Positions 12,116 to 24,610 are shown, counted from the stretch's first letter. The stretch is DNA of 64,000 nt from Gibbula magus (GCA_936450465.1 OW388292.1:29152368-29216367), one strand, 5' to 3'. Notes: generated by a model not told the origin, from the letters alone. Translations and numbers: made by a program.

Positions 12116-13554
12116 ATTGCACATACTGAATGATTCAATTTGGTAACTCCATTTCCTATTTTAGGTCTTAGGGACAATGAAAGAAATTTATTGTGTGAAA
12201 ACCATCCCAAAAACCATAACTGAGCCTCCATCGGAAAGAAACATTTGATAGGTTGTATTTTACATTTCAAGATTAGTACTCGACCATCTGTAGCATGAAA
12301 CATGAAATGACTTTCTTTTCATATTTCTAGTTCCTTATCGTTTGGAAACTCATTAGTCGTCACTTGTTTGGTCAAGTGAAAATGTTATCTAAGTCCAATT
12401 CTTTCAGCCTAATCTCTAGCTCTGTTGCAGATGAACCACTAGCTGTCATCCAGACCCTAGAGCAAGATATAAAATTGACGACCAGCCTAGTCTAGAAAAT
12501 TATAGCAAGTCTAGATTACTCAGTTCTAGAAAATTAGAAATTAAGGCATCTTAATTGGGCTCCATTTTGTATATATTGAATTGTTTGTAAAATGTTGTTA
12601 GTAAGAAACAAATATTTCTGAGATTAAATGTTGAATTAAATGAACCACTTTCCCGCCTTACATTCAAAGTAAGTTGTGCAGTACAGCGACGCCATTGTAA
12701 ATCGAACATTTGCCAATGACAAGTCATACTGCTATTGTTTAATGTTTATCCTATATCTATGCTATTTGCATTTGTAACAATGCAAGACGTGATTTCATTG
12801 AATCAAAGGCAGCAGGAGGTAATCCGCGGTACCATCCTGAGAAATATGGAACATTTGGAGCAGAGATTACGTGGGATGAATTGTCTTGAGTGAGCTATGT
12901 TGGGAGAGAGCGGACACTTACTTGCGAAACATGTTTTCAGTATGTATCTTATTTTAAGGACCATAAATATATATATTTAACTGCGAGAAACTGTGGGGTA
13001 TTATAACAAGGCTAACAATAACGACAAAATAACATGAATTGGATTTCCATGAATGGTAAGTGTAATATTGAGAGTTGGAGATTAATTAGAAGGAAACCAG
13101 TTATAACGATTACAAGCAATATAGGTGTAATATATCCACCAGTTTGCGGGAGTAATGAGTATGATTATGGTGTAATCAAGGTAATGTTTACAATGTCCAA
13201 ATTTATGTTGTGTTGAGTAAATTTTGTGAAATAAACCAAACAATGACGTGGTTGGTATATGACAATTAATACCTTGCTGAGTGTGTTGAATGATCTGGAT
13301 GTTTCCGCTATGTTGCAGCGTGACAGCAAAATAAGAATTGTGTTGTATTATAGTGTATTTCCCATCATTTGCCCTATGGTTTTGAGAGGTGTTGCCACAA
13401 GGAAGTAAGTGTCTATTTATTATATAGATAGAGATAATACATCTATACCTGCTAGCTGCTGAAGTAAGCTGCTAATGCGGTGTTCTAATGTTCTCCTAAT
13501 AGATATGGAAGTGATAGGTTTACTTGCTGAGTTTTACCTTGGAGTCTTTCTTAC

Positions 13555-13780
13555 TCAAGAAAGCGACACTGAAGACCTAGTTCATGTGATAAGAGGCTAC
13601 GAGTTAACTTCATTGATTGACTGCCAATAACACTATCAGCTGTCAAGATTATACGCACATTAATGTTGTGTATAAAACGGGCTTGTCTTATGGTTTGTTC
13701 ATGATTGAGAAAAGTTGTCTGAAGACTTCGATCATTCTGCACTTGGTTAGTAAGACATAACATTGGGATTAGTTGCACTC
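13555..13780 (+). repeat. Module M3 (unit A copy)
   Basis: The core TTGACTGCCAATAACACTATCAG, then TGTCAAGATT, a TGTGTATAAA stretch, and TCATGATTGAG is found in all five units: 13.6, 25.9, 30.7, 36.9 and 45.9 kb. It is the most widely kept landmark of the array. Reading frames on both strands are broken differently in each copy, so it looks non-coding. Confidence 0.65.
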
Positions 13781-13986
13781 AGCATGATTAGTTCTTACTT
13801 AAGGGGAATGTACTACTTTGAGGAATACAAGCAAAATCAATACATACATGTTTGCTGCTTTCCTCGTAAAGGGTTCATGCAATTAGATCAGTTATGTCAT
13901 CTTACATTGCACGTAATTGATTAGTAAAACAATGATAATACGTTCTGTAAGTATTCTTTTGTATCAGTACAATGACATACATGCAA

Positions 13987-14445
13987 CTATAGATAGCCTT
14001 TCTGTGTAAAGACTTTATCTATAATATATATAACTGCACTTTTGACGTTGGCACAATTTGTATAAAAACATAATGTCAACGTTGTAGTTAAATGAGGAAA
14101 TGCATATTTGATTACAGCGAAGGGCGTGATAGGAAATATAGAGTGAAATACGAGCTTTGTTTTAGGTCTTTGAAGGGCATTTAGAAGTGGTATACATAAG
14201 AACGGGAAGATTTTCTGGATAACAACTTCTTTAATGTGAAAATACACGACGTTATAACGTCGCTTTGTTTTGGCTTGGTTTTGGCTTAATTTTTCAGCTT
14301 TGGTTAGACCAGAGTAAAATGTCACAGTGGCGTTGATATGCGTTTTATAAAGATATCCTATTATTATTGTGAAAATAAAGAAGATCACCAATAATGTCAG
14401 TGAGTCCATAGTTTTCATCGTCTCAAACATGTCCAAACTGTCCAA
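13987..14445 (-). CDS. Hypothetical ORF, 152 aa, one N-terminal membrane segment
   Basis: Not recognised. Residues about 16-34 form a strongly hydrophobic stretch (LTLLVIFFIFTIIIGYLY), followed by a possible N-glycosylation site (NAT) and then a basic region near residues 47-63. The remainder is mixed and partly hydrophobic. In unit B (26330-26600) the membrane segment is recognisable but the frame stops soon after. About 125 bp are missing there between two direct repeats of CTTTGTTTT. The lack of conservation argues that this is either a pseudogene or a chance frame. A length of 152 codons is somewhat unusual for chance at this base composition. Confidence 0.2.
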   Translation of the reverse strand: MDSLDMFETMKTMDSLTLLVIFFIFTIIIGYLYKTHINATVTFYSGLTKAEKLSQNQAKTKRRYNVVYFHIKEVVIQKIFPFLCIPLLNALQRPKTKLVFHSIFPITPFAVIKYAFPHLTTTLTLCFYTNCANVKSAVIYIIDKVFTQKGYL

Positions 14446-14712
14446 AATCAGCTGTTTGAATAAGGGCGATGTTTAGAACCCAATCTGTGTTTGAACAAAT
14501 AAGATATATACCATTAACATACACATATGAATGGATTGTGTATACTTGTAAAACATGCTAATCTGAGGCATTCAAAATCGACTTTATCAAGCAGCAGTAT
14601 TTTGTTTTTGATTCGTTTTGAAGATTTGGTATAGTTTCCTTTGCTCGTTAGTGTATTTGGAACAGCTGAGAGTCACCAACTATGGATATAGTACAACCGT
14701 CGTCTAAAGGTT

Positions 14713-15060
14713 CTATAAGCTACCAGTGGTGGTTTTATTACCCTTCAATGGAGTGTAGGAACCACATACGAAATAGTAATCTCCAATTAACGCCAAACCA
14801 ACCAGCGGAGTCAGATAAACGAAGCTGATTGGTGTCAACATACTCCACTCTCCTTAAATCCATAAGAGCGAAAGTAGCTATTACTTCCGGATTTTGTTAA
14901 AGGGTTATTGACAGTCAGGATTAACAATTCAATAAGGCCATCGTCCTGGACGATAGGTCAGTCGACCGTTATTGAGACTTACGAGTCTGCATCAACATCA
15001 CGTGTACCAGAGATGTCAATTACATAGTATTATAAGGTACCATGGGCACTGGTTGAATCA
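14713..15060 (-). repeat. Module M1 (unit A) with a 42-aa signal-peptide-like frame
   Basis: On the minus strand the module runs from GATGTTGATGCAGACT through CCTATCGTCCAGGACGATGG and the ETS-like CCGGAAGTAATAGCTAC (plus-strand 14870-14890) to a small open frame at 14841-14713. That frame begins MLTPISFVYLTPLVGLALIG, which looks like a signal peptide or membrane anchor. The counterpart in B is 32 aa (27047-26949). Substitutions between the two frames are not biased towards synonymous changes, and an alternative frame is also open. Coding is therefore unproven. A promoter plus first exon is one reading and a dispersed repeat is the other. Confidence 0.5.
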
Positions 15061-15194
15061 CATACTGTCTTGAGTGTTCTATGATAAGTATTTACTGTAT
15101 AATGTAAACATACTTATGATTTTGGAATATCAACATATCAAAATGTAATGTGAAGGTTATAGTTAAAACAGACACTAACACGGGTGACAACGAA

Positions 15195-15199
15195 CATAG
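15195..15199. repeat. Target site duplication CATAG (left)
   Basis: CATAG directly precedes the left TIR and is repeated exactly after the right TIR at 18350-18354. The empty site in unit B reads CGTAG at 27395-27399. Confidence 0.9.
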
Positions 15200-15238
15200 C
15201 AGTCAGGGACATGTCGGCTTTCCGTCTCGTTACAATGG

Positions 15239-15405
15239 GACGGTATGCCGTCTAAAAATCATTGTCTTATAAAGATGGCATGCCGTCTATAAAACGTATT
15301 AGACGGTATCCCGTCTTAATGATTCAGGGGAGAGTTCATTGTGTCAAATGTTAAAAAATTAAGACGACATGCCATCTTCATATTTCACAAGACGGCATGC
15401 TGTCT
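15239..15405. repeat. Left subterminal palindrome array of the transposon
   Basis: Five copies or near copies of AGACGGCATGCCGTCT lie at about 15239-15253, 15273-15288, 15301-15316, 15362-15377 and 15390-15405. Each is self-complementary or nearly so. Subterminal repeats near TIRs commonly serve as transposase binding sites. That role is inferred here, not shown. Confidence 0.85.
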
Positions 15406-15829
15406 CATATTTAAAAATATAACAGCATGGCTGTATTGAGCTTACTTGGGAGTTACCGACTGAGACCGAGGTGTTCCAGTTAGAGCCCTCGCGCACGTGA
15501 ATCACGAGGCCGAGGTGTTCATGTTTCACGTGATCGATGATTCGTCTAACTTGAACCCAATCTCAACACTACATCAAACCACAAACAGAATTGACAACAT
15601 TTTAGTTTTATTTTCAGTTCTCGTTTGTTTGACATATTAGGGTAAAAGAGACGTGTCCTTGTCAGAAAAAAGTGTCTACATTAGGCAGCTCACAGAAAGC
15701 ATGAAGTAATCGTGATGCACGTGGAAATGTACAAGTTGGTACTGTCAATGTCAATATCATCAGCTTACATAAAATAAAATAAAAACACAATTCAACATAT
15801 TGTGTTTATAAAAATGTGTACTTCCATTT

Positions 15830-16200
15830 AAAGTTACTGCAGCGCGTTTATTTGCATACTTTTTTTGCTCCATTGTGTCATTTTTGGTTTTTTAAATTGT
15901 TTTTAATGAAAGTTATATTACGTTAAGAGGGTAAAACATCTCATTACCCGACCCAATAAGCCGTATCAGTAGAAAAAAAATGTTTATCCGTATTGGTTTA
16001 AATTGGTGCGATCTGAAAAGCGACAGTTGTGTGGAAGTCTTCAGTGTGAGTAGTAGTTTGCTTGGTTTCATGCAATTTGGAGAGGTTGACAGCAATATAG
16101 TTGGCCATTCCATCATGCCATATTTTAACTCCACTCTGAGTGTTAACGAACCACTGAATATGTTAGTGTTTTAACTACAACATTATGTTTATGTGTATCA
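15830..16200 (+). repeat. Dispersed repeat copy inside the transposon
   Basis: A stretch around GGGTAAAACATCTCATTACCC, CCAATAAGCCGTA resembles 41985-42025 (GGGTAAAACATCTTATTTCC, CCAATAATCCGTAA), with weaker upstream similarity (a TGTGTCATTT block). The match is short and patchy. Confidence 0.35.
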
Positions 16201-17195
16201 ATCGCTAGGGAAATCTACAAAACTATGACACATAATTTTCATATCACAACAATCCGATGAAATTTGGTATTAAAGACAAGTAAGCCTTAGATTAACGCGC
16301 GTCAAAAGAATCTAACGTCATATTAACAGCTTTTCCTTTTCTGTATAAAAACAGTACCACCTAGCAACATTTCCGAGGGGTGTTGGCTTATCAATTTTAC
16401 AAGTCGCCACAATGTCAACCCATATGATGCTCGTTTTTTTCAAGTGTTTTCAATTGAATGTGACAATTGTTATTATCATGTTTCAAAAGATCCTGTTAAT
16501 ATACAAATAATTGACATTTTACCTGTTAAATGTATTTTATTGTGATTATACCTGCAAACTATGACAGATATAGTATCTGTAAAAACTACATAATTGAAAT
16601 AAATGATAAATAAATAAACGCCAAAAACGTATATTTATATTTGTTTAAATACTCATAAACTGTCTCTTGTATTTGTTTGTTAATTTTTATGTTTATTTGA
16701 GAGAAAACCACAATATTTCGCGCTTGAAAATAATAGACTTGATCTATATGTAAACTGGAAACGTATCATACTTATGTTGGGTCGAAAAAAGTAAATTTGC
16801 GAAAACTAAGAGTATATATTTCAATACGAAAATAAGAAATGTCTATTAACATACACAATGGCTCTTATAGGTATAGCTTAATCAGTCAGAATGCTTTAAC
16901 TACTTTCGAGCAGGCAATTTAGTGTGAACACCTTAAAATGACAGGGCCGGAAAACATTCGTTATAGAATTCTTTAATTGTTTCAGGGGTCTTATTTAGCC
17001 ATTGGTTACACTGTTTATGTTTCTTTTCGCGAGAGTAATGGATGTTTTAGTTAGAACGGCGTGCTATAGTTCCTTTAAAGTGACAAAAATAAGACTACTA
17101 TTCAAACTTATAACCATTTTGGTCAAATAAAATCTAAGAACTCTAATCAATTGCTCAATCAATTGCATAGAAATGTCATTCTCATGTCATCTTGT

Positions 17196-17247
17196 TGTAG
17201 TGTTAGTTCACTCGACCAGAAACCATCAGGTTGCAGGTTCGATGCCA
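17196..17247 (+). repeat. tRNA-derived (SINE-like) fragment
   Basis: GTAGTGTTAGTTCACTCGAC resembles a tRNA A-box region, and GGTTCGATGCC at 17236-17246 is a B box. The spacing is tRNA-like but the acceptor stem is not closed. It probably represents a SINE head embedded in the larger transposon. Confidence 0.5.
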
Positions 17248-17738
17248 CTTCCTCGAACGTATTTGTGATCAGTGTGAAAGTGCCAATTCATCTGCCATCT
17301 TATACAAACGTTTGATGTAAAATGAGGAAGATTGTCACAGCATTAACATTTTACATCGAAATATGTAATATTTTTGTCTGTGGAAATCGAGTTATTACAT
17401 AACAACAGTGATCTTTGAGTTTGAATTATGTTGTTTGAAAATAGCCTGCATCATTAGCGTTTGATAGTCCAGCCATTCAATAGTAACAGTGTAAGAGATG
17501 TTTCTATATGTGTTGACAAGATTAAATTCACCATTGATGATGCTTGATTATAACCCCTATTTGCCAAGACGACTGTACACATATTTTGGGGCCACACCAG
17601 ATCTACAATTTATAATCCCCATCTGCCAAGCTGTCGACGAAGAAGACGACACATGTTGATTTTTGTACCTGTGGTCCTTGGTTGAGATCACAGATTCCAA
17701 TGGGAAAAAGTCTTAACACACGATAAGACAATAGTTTT

Positions 17739-17976
17739 AGACGGCATTGCATCTGTATAAGACAATATGTTTTAGACGGCATGCCATCTTTAAAAGACAA
17801 TATTTTATTTTTGTAAAGAGACGGAAAAGCCGTCATTTATTCATAAAAAGATATTTACAATTTAAATTTCAAATAATGATGTCTCCCTTCTGACAATAAA
17901 GACGGCATGCCGTCCAAATTATTTAAAGATGGCATGCCGTCCAGAATTATGTTTTTTATTAGACGGCATGCCGTCT
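17739..17976. repeat. Right subterminal palindrome array of the transposon
   Basis: Copies of AGACGGCATGCCGTCT occur at 17739-17754, 17774-17789, 17900-17915, 17927-17942 and 17961-17976, the last one perfect. An asymmetric relative, GAGACGGAAAAGCCGTC, lies at 17818-17834. The array lies about 370-610 bp inside the right end, further in than on the left, where it is about 40-205 bp from the end. Confidence 0.85.
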
Positions 17977-18349
17977 GATATCACAAAATATGCCCATTTA
18001 CTAAAAGAAATGATTCTCTTAATAAAAGAAATGATAAACATGTTTTTGCATATCCCTATGCTGTCATATCTTATTTTTGAGTATTTACTCTTTGAGTTTA
18101 ATCCTAGGCACAGATATTGAGATATATCGATAAAATCACTACCACTCCTCACTCTGCCTTTCAATGTTTTTCGTAATTTTCTCTGGTCTGAAACAGAGCA
18201 TCCATCTTTTTGTAGTTCAGATCATCAGAGGGAAGGGGGCATTTATTGTTTCCAAAATATTATGGCTTTGTCTGATCCTGTGCTTGAATGAATGGGTAAG
18301 CTATCTTATAGTGTTTTAGACGGACGGAAAGCCGACGTGTCCCTGACTG

Positions 18350-18354
18350 CATAG
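18350..18354. repeat. Target site duplication CATAG (right)
   Basis: Exact copy of 15195-15199 immediately after the right TIR. Confidence 0.9.
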
Positions 18355-18355
18355 T

Positions 18356-18850
18356 AGATTATTGAACCCAAGAGCTCAATGTCACCGTCTATTGATATGG
18401 TAATGTTCTGTTAGCTACATGAGGTTCTGAAAGCTGCTGCTGTCAGTAATCCAAACCGAACAGCAGAGTCAGATACATGTATACGTTGATGAATGTCAAA
18501 GGATTTCACGTTCATTCCGTTCAAAAGAGTACAAAGGGGCTTCCGGATCCTGTTGAATGTATTGACTGTTGGCACCAACCGGGACGATATGTTGACAATT
18601 TCAAGATGTGTAAATTTCAGGTCAGTCGTCAATTATTGTAGCTGATAAGACTGCATCAACGTCATGTGGACAGGAGGCGTTGATTACAGAGCATGATATG
18701 GTGACATTGATAAAGGTTAAATCAGAAACAGTGTTCAGTGTGATCTCTTGAATCACGATCCTTGTATCAGGTACTCACTTTTATCGACCTCTCAACTTAG
18801 ACTTCCTGAGGTTTAGATATGTGTGAAATCCTATTTGACGTGAACTTAAC
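18356..18850 (-). repeat. Module M1' (second M1-like copy, unit A)
   Basis: It matches 27408-27890 in unit B at roughly 95% by eye and is more distantly related to M1. The relation shows in GATGCAGTC, GTCAACATATCGTCCCGG, GGATCCGGAAG and a YLTLLFGL-like frame after ATG on the minus strand. A splice-donor-like GTGAGTACC on the minus strand (plus GGTACTCAC, 18770-18778) is kept in unit B and resembles CGTGAGCATC in unit E. The preceding short frame is open in B but not in A, so coding is doubtful. Confidence 0.55.
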
Positions 18851-19689
18851 AGTATCTATCAAGGTATGATTTATTTACATGCAGAAATGTTATAAGTACT
18901 GGTTTATTACTGATAAGTTAAAGGTGGCGAATCTTTAGGCAAATATCTATACGTTCAGATATTCCAAAATTCGACTTATTTCAAATTTTCAGTTTTTGAT
19001 TTTGATAATAAAGATTACAACAGAATATATCAGGACCCAAATTTTGATAATATAAGTAGAAATGAAAATGAAAAAAACAATATCAGTTATTTTGGCCCAA
19101 TTTTTTGTGTAAAATGTTTCTGGTCTTTACAAGGTGACAAAAATGATGTGACGACATTTTTTTGGGAATGAAAAGATACATTTTTGGCCTTTCAGTACAC
19201 ATAATGTGTCACATCACTGAAATTGAAAGTACTGAAATTGTAAATACTGAAATTGTACTTCACAAATTATATATATATTTGCTTACGAAACCAACAATTG
19301 AAAATCACATTTCTCATTTATGATCGATTGCTTCTAACTCTTCACATTAGAACAGAAATGACAAGAAAATGACACTTATATTCACTCTTTTCAATGGTAG
19401 AAGACTAACATCCTAAATCTAAACTAAATATGTATTCTTGTGAATTATATTTACATTGAAGTTCGTCAAAGTTGAGCTTTTTAAATTTATCACAAATGAA
19501 TGTTTGTATCTATCATCACTAGTAAGTTTGACACTTTGTATATTTAAAAAAAATACCAGTACTGGTGAAATGATAATAATTATGTTATTATCACTTTTTT
19601 ATTTGATTATAAACTTCTTAACTCAATGATTCCAAATAATGTAACTGAAACGATTTTTCAATGAAATAATCAAATTTGACATTTTCTCT

Positions 19690-19870
19690 CCAGGCAATGT
19701 ATGGCTTCTCCCTGTAGAGTTATTTCAGTTTTGTATTATCAGATTCAAAGACATTGGAAGTTTTTTTAGGCAACGTGTCACCACTATCAATTATTGGTAT
19801 TCAATCCTACATTCTGCAGCTAGTTTCGAGTAAGCTGATACACATGAAATATCGATAATAGTTTATCCTG
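19690..19870 (+). repeat. Module M7' (unit A end)
   Basis: ATTGGTATTCAATCCTACAT, TTCTGCAGCTAGTTTCGAGT and TATCGATAATAGTTTATCCT match the M7 modules at 34.23-34.33, 44.28-44.37 and 57.56-57.64 kb. It marks the right end of unit A before unit B begins. Confidence 0.55.
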
Positions 19871-22800
19871 TATAAACAAATGTATGTGTTAGTTGAATAA
19901 ATAGAATTTGGGAAACCGTCATCTTGTCACATTATGAAACAAGACAGTGCTACAGTTCACAAAGAAAATATACTTGCTGCATAATGAAACTGTGCATACA
20001 AATCTTATTTCAAGAATTGGAATTTAACACAGCAATCACTAAATTATGAATACACTGAATCAGCTGTATCAAACCACACTTAAATGTCCAAAAAGATTAA
20101 CAATATCGGATATGATGATGTCAGAACTTAACTATCGAGTAAGATGTCAATATCAACACTGTGTATGTGTATATGTATGTATATATGTATGTATGGCCGA
20201 TAAACTATGAAAACTATTTGCTGAACGAGTATGGAAAACTTTAGGAATGCCTACTACATCCTCTCCTAATCTGGTATGAAGTCTTAAATGTTATTGAATG
20301 CTGAAAATGGCGTTGACGGCGTTGACGGCACTCCATGTTATCCAACACATGCAGTAACCCATTAATAGTCCATTGGCTGCTATCATTGGTGTACTGTCAC
20401 CTGCACGTGCATGAGCGTTTACAGGTTTCCAAAACTTGCGGTGTTCGAAGTTCGGTTTAGTATAATGTGCAGTGTGCATATAACTTTATTTTATGTGTGC
20501 ACATTTTCTGTATGCCCTTAGTATATACAACTGTAGAATTGTTCTAAAGCTACGTATAGAAGGGAAACAGAACATTTAAGCTAACAAATGGAGACTTCAT
20601 CAAGTCGACGGAGTGTGGGAATATCGCGTGACCTGAAGCTATTAATGTGTTGGGGAGGAAACAATGGTTTATCAACATGGAGGCGACAGCTGCAGTTAGG
20701 TTCGTGAAACTGATACTGGTCAAAACAAGAAGAAAAACATGTTTACTAAAAGCAGATCTGTTGCATTCGTAAATCATGACAATACATTGAATGATCATTG
20801 ATAAATGGCAGTGATGCTATCATTTAATTGTTGCATTGATATGATAGGTCATTTGAAACAGTCACAATAAATTTGTTTAATGATTATACGGAGAAACATC
20901 TTGAAATATTTTTTAAATACTATATCAGATATCGCCATTCCCGCTTGTGTGCATCAACAAGTAAATACTATTTTTTAAAATCAGAAACTGCATTGATGAG
21001 AAAACTGATAATAAATACTTTAATAAAGGACATAATACGAAATAGGGTAATACTTTTTTACATCTAAATTTAATGAGATTGCAGTCCATGCGCAAAACAA
21101 TTCAATATCATAAGTAATTGCTTTATGTTCTGTGTTAACATATTCTTCTTTTAACCAAACAAGACGTTGATCGATTGGATGATACCGTTTGTTTGAAACA
21201 AGTGAAAATATAGTTGTGCAAATTACTGCTGTTCAACGGCGAACATTGCAGCGTGGATTGACATTCCAAGGATTAGGCAACCTGTGTGTTGTTCCCGATG
21301 TAGGGCCAATTTAGTCTGTTTCATGTATAGAATATGACTTGATTGGGTGATTCAGTCCATGTATGATTACAAACCATAATGTACAGTCTCTTACGCTGTT
21401 AGATGCTTTTTATCCAAGGAAACCCATTTTCTTGCAATCATTTACTACATCAGAGGTATCCATAATTCTGTCAAATTACATTAAATAAGATTATGAATTT
21501 TACAAAATAACTCTAATGGAACGTGGAGTCTAGAATAAACAAATACATTCATACTTGATTCATAATATATTTTAATTTATTATATTTTAATATATCATTA
21601 ATATTTCATTTACAATCCTGCACCTCTAGGCCTTTTTTGTTCACTTTAGAATCAGTAAATGAATTCATAAAATATAAAATGTGTGACAACTGTTGTTCTG
21701 AAAAGTGCTTGAAGGTAATTTTGATAGAAAATTGAAAGACTTGGGATGTTGGATCACACTTTCTGCAATAGTTCAAATCATTATTCTTTAGAGATGAAGG
21801 CATTGCGGGGACAAACAACGACAGCTTAGCCGAGACCTAGACAATACGACATCAAACAATTGGTTGTTTAGATAATTTTACAATCCGCACATTACAAAAG
21901 CTAGATCCAATGTAACAAATTACATTCTTTTCCTGGAAACAACAATCAGTTGGGAAAACCTTACAATTGAATCAATATAGGAAATACTTTAGTTTTTTTA
22001 CTATCTAATAATGATTTTACTGAAACCCGACCCAATTTAAGTCCGAGCAAAACTGTTGAGAAAACACTTTGTGCAAAATCTTTGCCTTCATAATCAATAC
22101 CATGTAAAGCTTATTTTAGGAATGGACTTACAACGCCATGCAACACATAGAAACGTTTCAATAATTGATAAAACATTACGAGATTCGTTGACAGATAACA
22201 TATTCCTTGTTATTTCCGAATGTCAGTTCTTAAGCTGTAGCTGTCATTTATTAGGCCAAAGGTTTCTTCAAGAATTAATTGGTATTTTTCGCTTTTTCAT
22301 GGTTGGAATTTAAAGAATGAAGAACTTCAATGTAAGAAAATATACAGATAACAATATTACATTTTCCCACAAAAGTATTATCAGATGCACTGATCATTCA
22401 TTATTCAGTCATTTCGCCTACACCTCATTTGGCATGTGATAAAATTCAACATTGCAGCAGAAAAAGATTTATAGATTTATGTTATTAATTTATAAGCAAA
22501 TAAATTGTTCAGGGTGGTAAAGAGATTTTTTAGTAGTATTGGCTATATACATTTATCAGTTGAAAGCGTTTTTCAATTACCCAAACAAACATTTATAGAT
22601 TTATTGATACCAACATTCCTAAAGGAATCAAGAACCTGCGACTACTACCATACTTAAAACTTAAAGCTTATGCTTAAAGGGTTCAGTTTGGTGCACTCCA
22701 ATGAACAGCATTCGTTTCTTTTCTAATCTTTTTCATTATCTTATTCTTTATCACCATAAATCCACATGAGAAGTTTGAAAAGAATGAGTGAAAAGGCATA

Positions 22801-22984
22801 ATGTATGTTTGTGTTTTAAGAGCAACATTTACTTTCTGAACATGCTAGGGAGGGTTGAAATGCAAAATACCATGCTACTGACAAATACTAAGAAAGTGCA
22901 GAAAATGTATACTATATAAAATAGGAGTATAAAGTTTCAAAATGCTGTTAATATTCAAAGTTAATGTTTTCAACATAACTGGTC

Positions 22985-23110
22985 TAGCGTATTCAACAGG
23001 ATCCGGGAGTAATAGCTACGTTCGCTCTTTGACTGCATCAATTCATTTATTCCGCTCTACAGCTTTTTGGCGCTAATTTGAAATTCTTTCTTATGTAGCC
23101 TTATATTGTC
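22985..23110 (+). repeat. Module M1 fragment, plus orientation (unit B)
   Basis: ATTCAACAGGATCCGGGAGT, AATAGCTACGTTCGCTCTTT and TTGGCGCTAATTTGAAATTC match the plus-oriented M1 of unit A at about 10.48-10.61 kb. The upstream half is deleted. Confidence 0.55.
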
Positions 23111-24364
23111 CGCATATCACATTTTCCCTCCGATTATCAGTACTTAAGCCGTAGCTGCCAATTATTTCGCCATAGGATTCATCCATAATTAGTTATTCAT
23201 AGAATCATTGACAGTGCGGTAATGACAATATGTAAGTATAGACATTGTCATTTGTCAGGAGCTCATCTTCTGGCTGAGAGAAATAAGTGCGATTGATTAG
23301 TAGCAGCCATCCAAAATTCATCTCCTTCAATCCTTACCACGACGTAGTGAAAACTTCTTCAACTTGAGCATGTCAATGGCCACAAAACGTGTAAACAATG
23401 AAGATTATGATATTAAATGAGTTAATTGTTCCATCATTATCGTTTATCGCAGTTTCTCTCTGGCTTTGTTAATCGACTGTCTGCTGGTGTATTTATATGT
23501 AATAACCACAACACATGCATATCGAGATTAGCTCGTAACTGAAAGATGATATTCACACAACTAAACTTGATAACTCGTTATTCTACAGTATGTATTTCAC
23601 CAGACACTTTGAATACAATGCATCGATTCATAACTCTCTGTGTGTTATGCCTGTAAGTTTGTAACTTTGCCAACATCAATGTATAATAATACATTTTTTT
23701 ATTGGCAATGTAGGACCTCATTCCTCCAGATTTACTTTAGTTTTGTTAAGGTACACATTGTTACGTTTGAATACAGAGCACCGTCAACAATGATCATAAA
23801 CAATCTTCATTCAATTGATAAAATCGTATTTGAAATTTGAAAACAGTTTGTGTTATCATTTATCAGAATGAGCTCTGTTCGATGTATTTAATTTGTAGAC
23901 ACCAAAGGGATGGCAGAAAATCCGTGTTTTAACACATTTCTGTACCACTTTAAATTTACAATGAGAGTAAGGACGAGAATACATTAGTTAAAAGCTATAT
24001 TCTAATACAATAATATATATAGACTTTTAATAAGATAACTGAACCAAGATGAAGTCCAAACTTCATTAATTCTCAAAATGATTACCATCATCAATTTAGC
24101 ATGTGAAATCAAACCGTTATAAAGATGAAGAATAACTTATGGTAACATTAAATACACGCTTGTGTTGTTAAAACTCTCAAATTCGAAATTTTAGTTTAAT
24201 TAAGTTTATGCATGAAAGATAAATACCGGTATAGTAATTTATTTTATCCTCTTCAATCAAACGTTTAAGTTATGTCAGAAATGTTATTGAAATAATTCAA
24301 GAATAAATTCAAGATAAGTGTATAGCTAATTGGCATATTTTCATGCTTGTTCAATGCCACTCTG

Positions 24365-24610
24365 TTTTCGCATTCATTCAACAACATGGCATTATCTACA
24401 ATGCCATTTACCCCCTCTCCCTTCTAATCTTACTTCTCATGTGGATGCAGAGTGTACGAGAACAAGATAACGAAAATAAATTTAAATGCTATGGAACCTA
24501 CTTATTGAAAAGCACCAAATACCCTGGAATTGAATATTGTAGTATTTGGAATGTTCAAAACAAGTATGTTGTTGTGTACGTAAGTAAGTTGTGAATAACG
24601 CGCATTTGAA
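24365..24610 (+). repeat. Module M12 (unit B copy)
   Basis: Matches 11880-12115 of unit A. It contains a chance frame of 83 codons that is not preserved in A. Confidence 0.6.

Larger units (their letters stand above)
15200..18349. mobile_element. Non-autonomous TIR DNA transposon, 3,150 bp, unclassified
   Basis: The ends are inverted repeats of 27 bp (15200-15226 and 18323-18349) with one mismatch, beginning CAGTCAGGGACA. They are flanked by the 5-bp duplication CATAG. Removing the element and one duplication gives a continuous match to unit B at 27385-27410, so the boundaries are secure and the insertion postdates the A/B duplication. Inside each end lie five copies of a 16-bp palindrome. 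No frame longer than about 80 codons exists and no transposase motif is seen, so movement would have depended on an enzyme encoded elsewhere. The interior carries a tRNA-like SINE fragment and a dispersed repeat. The superfamily cannot be assigned from the termini alone. Several known superfamilies with 5-bp duplications start CAC, unlike this one. Confidence 0.93.
6770..19870. repeat. Segmental duplication unit A
   Basis: Long stretches match unit B in the same orientation. Examples are 6780-7290 with 20295-20790, 8240-8900 with 21790-22320, 10850-11900 with 23275-24380, 13340-13540 with 25640-25840, 14790-15195 with 27000-27395, and 18356-18850 with 27408-27890. The offset starts near 13.5 kb and falls to about 12.2 kb because of indels. 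It jumps by about 3.15 kb at the transposon insertion. The unit also shares modules M12, M3, M1 and M7 with units C-E. No complete gene is visible inside it. Confidence 0.85.

Noticed and set aside
17196..17247. Possible functional tRNA gene
   Set aside because: The B box is good but the acceptor and anticodon stems do not pair. It is SINE-like at most.
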